64,000 nt of DNA, taken from contig CAVPZS010000007.1 of assembly GCA_963710275.1 (NCBI GenBank), forward strand, positions 62,001 through 126,000. The letters are read 5' to 3'. The DNA comes from Rhodoblastus sp963710275. Lineage in GTDB: Bacteria; Pseudomonadota; Alphaproteobacteria; Rhizobiales; Beijerinckiaceae. A model generated the notes under the pieces. That model searched no databases. It worked only from the letters and a program-made list of their open reading frames with translations, and was not told the origin of the DNA. Shown here one piece after another: positions 9,796-19,391 of this stretch. The first letter of the stretch is position 1. The number at the start of each line of letters is the position of its first letter. The translations under genes and the position numbers were made by a program.

Positions 9796-11317
9796 ATGAG
9801 TTCCTCCGCAAGACCAGTTCAACCTCGCCGCCTTCATCCTGGCCGAAAACGCCGCGCGACGGCCCGACAAGCCGGCGCTGATCCTTTGCGGCGGCGACAC
9901 CGACCGCGTCCTGACCTTCGCCGAGGTCGACATGGCGGTGCGGCGCCGCGCGGCGGGTTTCGCGAGCCTCGGCCTGCCAAGGGGATCGCGCGTCATGATC
10001 CGCATGGGCAATGACGCCGACTATGTCCTGAGCTTTCTGGCGTTGATCGCGGCCGGCCTGACCGCCATGCCCTCCTCTGCGCAACTGACGACGGAAGAAG
10101 CGGATTTTTTGCTGGAAGATTCGGGCGCGGCTGCGGAAATCGTCGGCGCCGGCTTTGTCCGCGAGCGTCACAGGCCGGGCGTGCGCATCATCGATCCCGA
10201 CGAACTCGCCCGCCTCGCCGCCTTTCCGCCGCAGGACTACGCCGCGACCGGCGCCGACGACCCCGCCTATCTCATCTATACCTCCGGCACGGCCAGCCGC
10301 CCCAAGGGCGTGCTGCACGCCCAGCGCGTGATCCTCGGCCGCGCGCCCATGCTCGACCATTGGCTTGATGTCGCCGAGACCGACATCGTCCTTCATGCCG
10401 GCGCGATGAACTGGACCTATACGCTCGGCGTCGGTCTGATGGATCCTTTCGCGAGGGGAGCCACAGCGGTCCTTTACAATGGCCCACCCAATCCCGGCGT
10501 GTGGCCGCGCCTGATCGCCCGCTTTGGCGCGACCATCTTCGCCGCCGTGCCCGGAGTTTATCGCCAGATGCTGCGCCAGGAGACGTGCAGGGCGGAAAAT
10601 TTCGCCAGCCTGCGTCACGGGCTGACGGCGGGCGAGGCGCTGAGCTCGGGTCTGCGCGACGAATTCCTGGAAAAGGTCGGCAAGCCGCTCTACGAGGCCT
10701 TGGGCATGAGCGAAATCTCGACTTATATTTCCAGCGGGCCGACGACGCCTGTCCGCCCCGGCTCGCCCGGAAAGCCGCAGCCGGGGCGACGCGTCGCCAT
10801 CCTGCCGCTGGAAGAGGGTGAAACGCCTTTGCCGCCGGGCGAGAGCGGGTTGATCGCCGTTCATCGTTCCGACCCAGGCCTGATGCTTGGCTATTGGCGC
10901 AACCCGGCGGCCGAGCGCGAGGTGTTTCGCGGCGAATGGTTCATCGGCGGCGATGTCGCGGACATGGACGCCGAGGGCTATGTCTGGCTGCACGGGCGGC
11001 GCGACGACCTGATGAACGCGCAAGGCTATCGCGTCTCGCCCGCCGAGGTCGAAGCTACGCTGTCCCACGCGCCTGATGTCGCCGACGTGGCGGTGGCGGA
11101 GCGCAGGGTGCGCGATGATGTCAGCGTGATCTGCGCATTCGTCGTTCTCGCGCCCGACGCCGGATCGGACGAGGCGACGCTGGCCGCCCATTGCGCCGCA
11201 CATCTGGCCGGCTACAAGCAGCCGAAAAAATACGTGTTCCTGAAATCCCTGCCGCGCACGAAGAACGGCAAGATCGCGCGGCGGTTGTTGCCAGAGCTCT
11301 GGCCGGCGCCCGTTTAA
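9796..11317 (+). CDS. AMP-dependent acyl/aryl-CoA ligase (probable frameshift at N-terminus)
   Basis: Member of the adenylate-forming acyl-CoA synthetase family, closest in general look to benzoate-CoA ligases. Motifs seen are YTSGTASRPKGVLHAQ (P-loop-like; the usual TTG is replaced by TAS), EALGMSEISTYISSG, the GGDVADMDAEGY / GRRDDLMNAQGYRVSP hinge region and the catalytic Lys in PRTKNGKIARR. The good frame extends upstream to about 9815 (DQFNLAAFILAENAARRPDK) but has no start codon there. An ATG at 9796 in another frame suggests a one-base error near 9812. The substrate is unknown. The stop overlaps the convergent Rrf2 gene by 4 bp. Confidence 0.82.
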
Positions 11318-11763
11318 ATGTGAAACATGCTCTCGACGCCGGTCGGATCGCTCATCGCGCGCATGTCGGCCAGGGTGTGGTTGTCCAGCACATCGGCGAT
11401 GGCGTTGCGGGCCTTGACCATCATCAGCCGCACCGCGCAGGCTTTCTCGTCGCCGCAATCGTCGCAGGGGCGATAAGCGGTGACGCTGGCGCACTGGATC
11501 GGCGCCAGCGGCCCATCGAGCACGCGGACGATCTGGCCGACATTGATGCCATGCGCCGGGCGCGCCAGGGCGTAGCCGCCGCCCTTGCCTTTTTTCGAGA
11601 AGACCAGGCCGGCGTTGCGCAATTCCGACAGGATCTGATCCAGGAACTTTTTCGGAATGGAATTGCTGTCGGCCACATCCTGCACCTGGGCCAGACCGCC
11701 CGGCTCGAGCCCGGCGAGATGGACCATCGCCTTGAGGCCGTATTTTCCCTTGTTGGTCAGCAT
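11314..11763 (-). CDS. Rrf2-family transcriptional regulator
   Basis: A 149-residue winged-helix regulator. The N-terminal HTH reads KYGLKAMVHLAGLEPGGLAQ, with the wing GLVFSKKGKGGGYALARP. Family members such as IscR and RirA bind Fe-S clusters; here four Cys occur in CASVTAYRPCDDCGDEKAC, arranged so that a cluster or redox-sensing role is possible. The target genes are not obvious. It is convergent with the acyl-CoA ligase and divergent from the MFS gene at 11894. Confidence 0.88.
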   Translation of the reverse strand: MLTNKGKYGLKAMVHLAGLEPGGLAQVQDVADSNSIPKKFLDQILSELRNAGLVFSKKGKGGGYALARPAHGINVGQIVRVLDGPLAPIQCASVTAYRPCDDCGDEKACAVRLMMVKARNAIADVLDNHTLADMRAMSDPTGVESMFHI

Positions 11764-11893
11764 GATCCCATCCCCGGCGGCGAACCCCGTCCGTCCTCAA
11801 TTAGCAGCTTTCGCATATAAGCTCTATCAAGACGATGGAAAAGCGGGAATGCCGGTTTTTCGCTTTTGCCTGCCGCCGTGGCATAGTCGGGCC

Positions 11894-13192
11894 ATGCAAA
11901 GCGACTCGCAAAACTCCTTCCTCCGTCTGTTCACCGACAAGCGGCTGGCCCTGATGCTGGCGCTCGGTTTTTCGTCGGGCCTGCCGATCAGGCTCGTCTA
12001 TGTCACGCCCTCGATCTGGTTCCACGAATCGGGCGTGCCGCTCGCCACGATCAGCCTGATCTACGAGATGACCCTGCCCTATTCGCTCAAATTCCTGTGG
12101 GCGCCCTCGATCGATCAGTATGATGCGCCCTTTTTCGGCAAGCGGCTCGGCCGGCGGCGCGGCTGGATGCTGCTGACACAGATTTGCGCCATGCTGGCGC
12201 TCGTCGGCGCCGCCTTCGGCGATCCCGCGCAGAACCTCGCCTGGAGCGTGGTCGCCGCCTTTTGCATCGGTTTCGCCGGCGCCAGCCAGGACATCGTCAT
12301 CGACGGCTGGCGCATCGCCATCACGCCTCCCGAGGAACAGGGGCTAATGTCGGCGGCGGCGCAATATGGCTATCAGATCGCATTGTTCGTCGCCGGCGCT
12401 GGCACGCTTTTTCTCGCGCAATGGGGCTCATGGCGGCTGGCCTATCTCGTCATGGCCGCGCTGATGTCCGTCGGCTGCGCCGCCTGCCTGCTGGCGCCGG
12501 AGCCGCCCTTGCCAGAAGGCGCGCCGCCGGTCGCGCATTCAATCGGCGAGGCCATTGTCCATCCCCTGCGCGAAATCATCGGCCGTCTCGGCCCCGGCGT
12601 GGCGCTGGCCCTTCTCCTGATCGCGCTTTACCGTCTGCCGGACTTCATTTCCGGGGCCATGGCCAATTTGCTCTACACGACCGTCGGCTTTTCCAAGGCG
12701 GAAATCGCTACGGTCACCAAACTCTACGGCTTCTGGGTCGGACTGGCGGGGGTTTTCGTCGGCGGCGTCTCGGTGGCTCGGCTTGGGCTGATGCCCTCGT
12801 TGCTGATCGGCGGCATAGCCGCGTCGGTTTCGCATCTCAGCTTCGCCTGGCTGGCGGTGAGCGGGCCGCGCCTCGACATTTTCACGGTCGCCATCAGCGT
12901 CGAGAATTTCGCCACCTTTTTCGCCAGCACCGTGCTGATCGCTTATATGTCGACGATCGTTTCGCCGGCTTTCGCCGCCACGCAATATGCGATCCTCACC
13001 TCGATCTATGCGCTGGCGGGCAAATTCGCCGGCGGAGCCTCCGGCCGCCTGGTGGAAATTCTAGGCTTCCCGACTTTTTTCATCGGAACCGCCTGCATAG
13101 GCATCCCCGTTGCGGCGATCTGCCTGCTGGTCTGGCGGACGCAGGCGCGGCAGTCGGCGGCCCTGCGGGACGATCCGGCCGCTGCTGTTTAG
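11894..13192 (+). CDS. MFS transporter, AmpG-like
   Basis: A 433-residue membrane protein of the major facilitator superfamily with about 12 helices. The N-terminal FSSGLPIRLVYVTPSIWFHE, LKFLWAPSIDQYDAPFFGKR and GFAGASQDIVIDGWRI resemble AmpG permeases, which import anhydromuropeptides for cell-wall recycling. The ATG at 11894 is used rather than upstream in-frame codons because family homology begins there. The AmpG role is inferred from family resemblance only. Confidence 0.8.
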   Translation: MQSDSQNSFLRLFTDKRLALMLALGFSSGLPIRLVYVTPSIWFHESGVPLATISLIYEMTLPYSLKFLWAPSIDQYDAPFFGKRLGRRRGWMLLTQICAMLALVGAAFGDPAQNLAWSVVAAFCIGFAGASQDIVIDGWRIAITPPEEQGLMSAAAQYGYQIALFVAGAGTLFLAQWGSWRLAYLVMAALMSVGCAACLLAPEPPLPEGAPPVAHSIGEAIVHPLREIIGRLGPGVALALLLIALYRLPDFISGAMANLLYTTVGFSKAEIATVTKLYGFWVGLAGVFVGGVSVARLGLMPSLLIGGIAASVSHLSFAWLAVSGPRLDIFTVAISVENFATFFASTVLIAYMSTIVSPAFAATQYAILTSIYALAGKFAGGASGRLVEILGFPTFFIGTACIGIPVAAICLLVWRTQARQSAALRDDPAAAV

Positions 13193-13277
13193 CCCATTTG
13201 CCACCCCGGCGGCTCTGGCGCGCGCGTCCGTTTGGCGCCATGAAAGCGCAGGTCGCCCTTCATCCCGGATTTCTCGC

Positions 13278-14924
13278 ATGAACCTTTCGTTGCCGCCGGT
13301 CCAGACCATCGCCACCACAGCCTTTTCCGACCAGCGCCCCGGCACCTCCGGCCTGCGCAAGAAGACGAAAACATTCCAGCAGCCGCATTATCTCGCCAAT
13401 TTCGTCCAGTCGATCTTCTCGTCCCTGGAGGGGTTCGAGGGCAAGGCGCTGGTGCTCGGCGGCGACGGTCGCTTCTTCAACCGCGAAGCCATCCAGATCG
13501 TGCTGAAAATGGCCGTCGCCAATGGCTTTGGCGAAATCATCATCGGCCGCGGCGGCATCCTCTCGACCCCGGCCGCATCGGCCGTGATCCGGGCGGAAAA
13601 GGCCTTTGGCGGCATCGTCCTCTCCGCCAGCCACAATCCCGGCGGCCCGGACGAGGATTTCGGCATCAAATATAATATCGGCAATGGCGGCCCGGCGCCG
13701 GAAAAGATCACCGAGGCCATTTTCACCCACAGCAGAACCATCGAAAGCTACCGCATCATCGAGACGCCGGACGTCGATCTCGACGCGATCGGCGAAACCC
13801 GGCTCGGGCGCGCAAGGGTGCGGATCATCGATCCCGTGGCCATCTATCGCGACCTGATGGAGCGCCTGTTCGACTTCTCCGCGATACGCAAGATGTTCGC
13901 TGGGGGTTTTACCCTGAAATTCGACGCCATGAGCGCGGTCACCGGCCCCTATGCCAAGACGATTTTCGAGGACGTCCTCGGCGCCGCCCCCGGCAGCGTG
14001 ATCAATGGCGAACCTCTGCCCGATTTCGGCGGCCACCATCCCGACCCCAATCTCGTCCACGCCAAACACCTCCTCGATCTCGCCATGTCCGCGGCCTCAC
14101 CCGACCTTTGCGCCGCTTCCGACGGCGACGGCGACCGCAACCTCGTGATCGGACGCAGCCAGTTCGTCACCCCGTCGGACAGCCTCGCGATCATCGCAGC
14201 CAACGCCCATCTGGCCCCTGGTTACGCTGGTGGCATAGCGGGCGTCGCGCGCTCCATGCCGACCAGCCGCGCCGCCGACCGGGTGGCGGCAAAGCTTGGC
14301 GTCGGCATGTATGAGACGCCGACCGGCTGGAAATTCTTCGGCAACCTGCTTGACGCCGGCCGCGTCACCATATGCGGCGAGGAGAGCGCCGGCGCCGGCT
14401 CCGACCATGTTCGCGAAAAGGACGGCCTCTGGGCCATCCTGATGTGGCTGAACATTCTCGCCGTCCGCAAGCAGAGCGTGGCCGAGATCGTGCGCGCCCA
14501 CTGGGCCGAATATGGCCGCAATTATTATTCCCGCCACGATTACGAGGAAGTCGCCAGCGAAGGCGCCAACGCCCTGATCGCCGCCCTGCGCGACAAGCTG
14601 CCCGGCCTGCCGGGCCAGAAATTCGGCTCGCTGGAGATCGAGGCAGCCGACGATTTCGCCTATCGAGATCCGGTCGACGACTCCTATTCGGCGCAACAGG
14701 GCATTCGCATCCTGTTCGCCGGCGGTTCGCGCATCGTCTATCGCCTGTCGGGCACCGGCACCTCGGGCGCGACCTTGCGCGTCTATATCGAGCGCTATGA
14801 AGGCGACCCGGCGCGGCATGATCTGGAAACGCAGGAAGCCCTGGCCGACCTGATCGCCCTGGCCGGGGAGCTGGCCGAAATCCGACGCCACACCGGGCGG
14901 ACGGCGCCGAGCGTCATCACCTGA
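13278..14924 (+). CDS. pgm: Alpha-D-glucose phosphate-specific phosphoglucomutase
   Basis: Interconverts glucose 1-phosphate and glucose 6-phosphate, feeding glycogen and nucleotide-sugar synthesis. The 548 residues match the eukaryote-like phosphoglucomutase length. Catalytic features are RPGTSGLRKK at the N-terminus, the phosphoserine loop VLSASHNPGGP, the metal loop SDGDGDRN, the sugar-binding GEESAGAGSDHVREKDG and the phosphate-binding RLSGTGTSGATLRVY. The ATG at 13278 gives the usual short lead into the first motif. It may supply precursors to the glycan locus at 50-64 kb, though it is not linked to it. Confidence 0.95.
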   Translation: MNLSLPPVQTIATTAFSDQRPGTSGLRKKTKTFQQPHYLANFVQSIFSSLEGFEGKALVLGGDGRFFNREAIQIVLKMAVANGFGEIIIGRGGILSTPAASAVIRAEKAFGGIVLSASHNPGGPDEDFGIKYNIGNGGPAPEKITEAIFTHSRTIESYRIIETPDVDLDAIGETRLGRARVRIIDPVAIYRDLMERLFDFSAIRKMFAGGFTLKFDAMSAVTGPYAKTIFEDVLGAAPGSVINGEPLPDFGGHHPDPNLVHAKHLLDLAMSAASPDLCAASDGDGDRNLVIGRSQFVTPSDSLAIIAANAHLAPGYAGGIAGVARSMPTSRAADRVAAKLGVGMYETPTGWKFFGNLLDAGRVTICGEESAGAGSDHVREKDGLWAILMWLNILAVRKQSVAEIVRAHWAEYGRNYYSRHDYEEVASEGANALIAALRDKLPGLPGQKFGSLEIEAADDFAYRDPVDDSYSAQQGIRILFAGGSRIVYRLSGTGTSGATLRVYIERYEGDPARHDLETQEALADLIALAGELAEIRRHTGRTAPSVIT

Positions 14925-14927
14925 AGG

Positions 14928-16439
14928 TCAGTCGCGGCGCACGAAAACCGTCGCCACGTCGTCGCTGAAGACACGCCGCCAGTCCGGCGAGGCGTCCAGG
15001 ATGTTGTTGGCTGGCAGGATCGTCGGCAGGATGGTCCAGCCGATCGATTGGTCCGCCAGCAGCGCGCTCAAGATCTCGGGCCTGCGTCCGGCAAGCGCCT
15101 GCGTCAGATCATAATGCAACGGTCCGAAAAGCTCGGCGCGGCCGTCTGCATAGGTCGGCACATGCTGGCCGATCAGGAAACCGCCGAACTGGTCCTCGTT
15201 CAGCACATGGCCGCGAGCGTTCGCCGCGCGGGCCGCCGCAAGAGCGGCCTGCGGCGCGACCTGTTCCGGCAGGGAGAGCGGCCCGCGTTGCGCCGCCATG
15301 ACGCCCATCGCCAGAAGCGAGCCGAACACGGAAAAGGCGACAATCGACCGCCTTTCTCTTGGCAGGCGCGGGATGGCGGCGAGCAAGGCCGCGACCGGCG
15401 CGCCGAGCAACAGCGCCACGATCATCAGGCAAAGCGTCTCCTGGCGGACATGGGCGAGCGCCGAATGCAGCAGCGCCAGCAAAAGCAAGACCCGCGGTGC
15501 CGGAAGGCGCACGCCGCTGAGCAAGGCGGCGCCGAAGCCGAGCAGGATGATGAATTCGAAATGCGTGAAGCTCGAAAAATCCTGCGGCCGCCATTCGACG
15601 ATCAGGCCCATCGCCGGGCCCAGCGCCAGCACGTCTCGGGCTGCGGCCAGCACATGCCAGCCGTAGGGATGGATCAGCACGGCGAAGGCGCAGGAAAGGC
15701 TAAAAACGACCCAGCGCGCCATCAGCGCCAGATGGCCGCCTGCGGCCCGAGCCAGCGATTCCCAGGCGAAAAACGGCAAAAGAATAAATCCGAGCAGGAA
15801 CGAGCCGTGCAGATTGGCCCACAGGACCATCAGCAGAGCAAAAGGCCAGCGCGGGGCGCGGCCCTGTTCGGCCGCGTCGAGCAGGCCGATGGCGAAAGCC
15901 GCCATGACCGGCCAGGCCAGGACATGCGGCCGGGCAAGCAGATGGAAATTGCCGGCGAGCGCGACGAGAAGCACGGCTGCCAAGGCAAAAATCGGTCCCG
16001 TCCGCCGCTCCAGCGCCGCGAAGACCAGGGCATAGGCGGCGCTGGCCGCGCCCAGCGCCAGCAAAGCCGCGCCGGTCCAGCCAGCCAGATTGTAAGCCGA
16101 AGCGTAAAGGACCTGCGAAAGCCACTCCTTGGCGATCCAGGGCTGGCCGGTCCGGGTCCAGGAATAGCTGTCGGTCTGCGGAAAATGGCCGCTGGCCAGG
16201 ATTTCCTGCCCGGTGCGAACATGCCACTGCATGTCGGGATCGTACAGGAACCCGGAGACGGTCGGCAGCAGCAGCGCGAAAAAGCTCAGGCCCACAAGGG
16301 CGGCCAGGGACCAGTCGAAGGACGCGCAGGCCGGCAGGCGAGGCAGGGCCAACCGCCGCAACGCATTCTGGACGCATGATGGCGCCTTTTCCGCGCCTGC
16401 CGCGTTGAGGAGAACCCAATTCGTCATTTCGCTTGTCAT
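14928..16439 (-). CDS. Polytopic membrane protein, GT-C glycosyltransferase-like
   Basis: A protein of about 503 residues with roughly ten hydrophobic helices. After helix 1 there is a periplasmic stretch YDPDMQWHVRTGQEILASGH, then TDSYSWTRTGQPWIAKEWLS. Acidic DPD and WH...EWL patterns of this type occur in uncharacterised bacterial GT-C-like proteins. I infer a polyprenyl-phosphate-sugar transferase or similar envelope role, but the function is unproven. The start is uncertain: the frame is open up to 16673, across the nadA control region, and I favour the ATG at 16439 (16427 is also possible). Confidence 0.65.
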   Translation of the reverse strand: MTSEMTNWVLLNAAGAEKAPSCVQNALRRLALPRLPACASFDWSLAALVGLSFFALLLPTVSGFLYDPDMQWHVRTGQEILASGHFPQTDSYSWTRTGQPWIAKEWLSQVLYASAYNLAGWTGAALLALGAASAAYALVFAALERRTGPIFALAAVLLVALAGNFHLLARPHVLAWPVMAAFAIGLLDAAEQGRAPRWPFALLMVLWANLHGSFLLGFILLPFFAWESLARAAGGHLALMARWVVFSLSCAFAVLIHPYGWHVLAAARDVLALGPAMGLIVEWRPQDFSSFTHFEFIILLGFGAALLSGVRLPAPRVLLLLALLHSALAHVRQETLCLMIVALLLGAPVAALLAAIPRLPRERRSIVAFSVFGSLLAMGVMAAQRGPLSLPEQVAPQAALAAARAANARGHVLNEDQFGGFLIGQHVPTYADGRAELFGPLHYDLTQALAGRRPEILSALLADQSIGWTILPTILPANNILDASPDWRRVFSDDVATVFVRRD

Positions 16440-16546
16440 CCCGAAATCCGGGCAAAGCATACAAGGAAAAGGTTGACGGATTGGGAGCATGGCGTTTTGC
16501 CGGCGCGCTTGCGTCCGAAGAAATGAGAGCTGATCGGCCTTGTCTT

Positions 16547-16565
16547 TATACTCAGATTGAGTATA
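16547..16565. promoter_or_regulatory. Distal NadQ-like operator upstream of nadABC
   Basis: Perfect 8-bp inverted repeat TATACTCA-GAT-TGAGTATA. It shares the CTCA-N3-TGAG core with the second site 90 bp closer to nadA. The NAD-biosynthesis regulator NadQ is known in Alphaproteobacteria; assignment to it is inference from position and symmetry. Confidence 0.65.
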
Positions 16566-16634
16566 TGTAGGAAGTGTGAAACGAGGAGACGTGTTTCCTC
16601 GCCAGCCGTTGTTACGGCCTTTTTTCCGGTTCAC

Positions 16635-16657
16635 GTTATGCTCATATTGAGCATAAC
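16635..16657. promoter_or_regulatory. Proximal NadQ-like operator just before the nadA ribosome-binding site
   Basis: Perfect 10-bp inverted repeat, GTTATGCTCA and TGAGCATAAC separated by TAT. It ends two bases before the AGGAG of nadA, so a bound protein would block transcription. Same CTCA-N3-TGAG core as the site at 16547. Confidence 0.7.
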
Positions 16658-16671
16658 CAGGAGTGAGCGTC

Positions 16672-17745
16672 ATGCAGGTTACTTCCGCCCCGCGTGTTTC
16701 GACCCCGTCGCAGAGCAGTTCGGCCGCTCTGCGTCATGGCGCGCTGCCCATGCCCTCGCTCGCCTGGACGCCGGAAGTCGCGCGCGAGACCGCCCATCTC
16801 TACGAAAAGGTGAAATCGATCATTCCGCCGATCGAATGGCCGTTTCACGCGCCTTACGTCAAGGCGATCAATGATTTGAAGAAGCAGCGCAACGCGGTCA
16901 TCCTGGCGCATAATTACCAGACGCCGGAAATCTACAACTGCGTCGCCGATGTCGTCGGCGACAGCTTGCAGCTCGCCCGCCTCGCCGGCCAATCCGACGC
17001 CGACGTGATCGTGCAGGGCGGCGTGCATTTCATGGCCGAGACCTCAAAGCTTCTCAGCCCGGAAAAAACCGTGCTGATCCCGGATTCGCGCGCCGGCTGC
17101 TCGCTCGCCTCCTCGATCACCGGGGCCGACGTTCGGGCGCTGCGCCGCAAATATCCCGGCGTGCCGGTGGTCGCCTATGTCAACACCTCCGCCGACGTGA
17201 AGGCGGAAGTCGACATCTGCTGCACCTCGTCCAATGCGGTGAAAGTGGTCGAAAGCCTCGGCGTCGACACGGTGATCATGGTCCCCGACCGGTTTTTGGC
17301 AGCGAATGTCGCGCGCCAGACCAAGGTGAAGATCATCGCCTGGCACGGCGCCTGCGAAGTGCATGAGCGCTTCACCGCTGAAGAACTGCTGCGCTATCGC
17401 GAGGACGATCCGTCGATAAAACTGATCGCCCATCCGGAATGCCCGCCCGAAGTGGTCGATGTCTGCGACTTTTCCGGCTCGACCGCGGCGATGATCGACT
17501 ATGTCAAGACGCGGCAGCCGAAACGCGTCCTGCTGGTCACCGAATGCTCGATGGCCGATAATGTCGCGGCGGAAAATCCCGGCGTGGATTTCGTGCGGCC
17601 GTGCAACCTCTGCCCGCACATGAAGCGCATCACGCTGCCGAAAATCCTCGATAGCCTGGTTTATATGCGCGAAGAAGTCACCATCGATCCGGCCCTGGCG
17701 CAACGCGCACGCCGTTCCGTCGAGCGGATGATCGAGCTGAAGTAA
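16672..17745 (+). CDS. nadA: Quinolinate synthase NadA
   Basis: A [4Fe-4S] enzyme that condenses iminoaspartate with dihydroxyacetone phosphate to quinolinate in de novo NAD synthesis. Family marks are AVILAHNYQTPEIYNCVADV, DSRAGCSLASSI, the cluster Cys in GCSLA, in TECSMADN and in RPCNLCPHMKRI, and WHGACEVHERFT. The ATG at 16672 (357 residues) has AGGAG 8 bp upstream and is preferred over a GTG at 16663. First gene of nadABC, under the two palindromic operators. Confidence 0.96.
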   Translation: MQVTSAPRVSTPSQSSSAALRHGALPMPSLAWTPEVARETAHLYEKVKSIIPPIEWPFHAPYVKAINDLKKQRNAVILAHNYQTPEIYNCVADVVGDSLQLARLAGQSDADVIVQGGVHFMAETSKLLSPEKTVLIPDSRAGCSLASSITGADVRALRRKYPGVPVVAYVNTSADVKAEVDICCTSSNAVKVVESLGVDTVIMVPDRFLAANVARQTKVKIIAWHGACEVHERFTAEELLRYREDDPSIKLIAHPECPPEVVDVCDFSGSTAAMIDYVKTRQPKRVLLVTECSMADNVAAENPGVDFVRPCNLCPHMKRITLPKILDSLVYMREEVTIDPALAQRARRSVERMIELK

Positions 17746-17817
17746 GACGGCGATCCCGGTCGTCATCCCCTTCTCCGGAAGGGAACGGCTCCCCAAACGC
17801 GAGTTGAAAAGCCGGAA

Positions 17818-19370
17818 ATGTCCGAACCTGACATTCTGATCGTCGGCGGCGGGCTGGCTGGCCTGTTCTGCGCCCTGCAACTCGCGCCGCTGCCCGTCGC
17901 CATTATCGCCGCCGCGCCGATCGGCGAAGGCTCGTCCTCGGTCTGGGCGCAGGGCGGCATCGCCGCCGCGGTGCTGGAAGGCGACAGCCCCGAACTTCAC
18001 GCCGCCGACACGGTCAAGGCCGGGGCCGGCATCGTTGACCCGGACGTCGCCCTGTCGGTCGCCCGCGAGGCGCGCAGCCGTGTCGAGGATCTGCTGCGCT
18101 TCGGCGCGCCCTTCGACCATGACGCGCAGGGCCGGTTGACGCCGTCGCAGGAGGCCGCCCATTCGGCGCGGCGCATCGTGCGGGTCAAGGGCGACGGCGC
18201 CGGGGCCGCCGTGATGCAGGCGCTGATCGCCGCAGTGCGCCGGACGCCCTCCATCGTCCTGCATGAAAGCCTCGTCGCCGAGGAGCTGATCCTGCAATCG
18301 GGCCGCGTCGCCGGGGTGTTCGCGCGCGACGCCGAGGGGAAGTCCCGCGCCTTTCTGGCCCGCGCGACCGTGCTGGCGACCGGCGGCGTCGGCGCCCTGT
18401 TCGCCCTGACCACCAATCCGCCACAAGCCAATGGCGCCGCCCTCGCCATGGGCGCGCGGGCCGGAGCGCGCATCGCCGACGCGGAATTCGTCCAGTTCCA
18501 CCCGACGGCCATCGACATAGGTCGCGATCCTGCACCGCTTGCGACCGAGGCGCTGCGCGGCGAAGGGGCGATCCTGGTCAATCGCGCTGGCCAGCGCTTC
18601 ATGCCGGCCCTGCACGCGGACGCGGAACTTGGCCCGCGCGACATCGTCGCGCGGGGCGTCTTCGCGGAAATCGCCGCGGGGCGCGGCGCCTACCTCGACG
18701 CCACAAAGGCCGTGGGCTCGGGCTTCGCCGAAAAATTTCCCAATGTCGCCGCCGCCTGCCTCTCGGCGGGGCTCGATCCCGCCGTCGAGCCGATCCCGGT
18801 GGCGCCGGCCGAACATTATCACATGGGCGGCCTGTGGACCGACGCCCGTGGCCGGACGTCCCTGCCCGGCTTGTGGGCGGCGGGCGAGGCGGCGTCCACC
18901 GGCCTGCATGGGGCCAATCGGCTCGCGTCCAATTCGCTGCTGGAGGCGGTGGTGTTCGGCGACCGCGTCGCTCGCGACATTGCGGCGACCTTGCCAGTGA
19001 CGCCGGCGCCCGAACCCGTCCCGCAGCGCCCGCCGGCCTCGAAAACCGGCGACGCGATGACCGCCTGCGCCTGCGCCAGATCATGACCCGCCATGTCGGC
19101 GTCTTGCGCGACGAGACGGGCCTGCGCAAAGCCCTGGCAGAGCTTATGGCCCTTCGCGACAGGGCGCTGGCGGCGCGGGATCTCGACCTGCGCAACCGGA
19201 CCGAGGCGGCGCTGCTGATCGCCGCCAGCGCCTGGCTCAGGCGCGAGAGCCGGGGCGGCCATTTCCGCACCGATTTTCCCGAAAGCGATCCGGCCCAGGC
19301 GCATCGCTCCTCCATCACGCTGGACGAAGCGCTGCGGTTGGCGCAAAGTTCGAGCCTCCCCAAAGTCTGA
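17818..19370 (+). CDS. nadB: L-aspartate oxidase NadB (one frameshift near the end)
   Basis: A flavoprotein oxidising L-aspartate to iminoaspartate, the substrate of NadA. The FAD site is LIVGGGLAGLFCALQL; active-site regions are SSSVWAQGGIAAA, EFVQFHPTAID, PAEHYHMGGLWTD and GLHGANRLASNSLLEAVVFG. The main frame stops at 19086 after 422 residues, but the C-terminal helical domain continues in another frame from about 19060 (RLRLRQIMTRHVGVLRDE) to 19370. One base is probably missing near 19055, giving a full-length enzyme of about 516 residues. nadC starts 21 bp later. Confidence 0.92.
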
Positions 19371-19391
19371 GCTTCAGGAAGACGAGCGCGC

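Noticed and set aside
9689..11800. 703-codon minus-strand open frame
   Set aside because: It is antisense to the acyl-CoA ligase and overlaps the Rrf2 gene in another frame. No recognisable domain.
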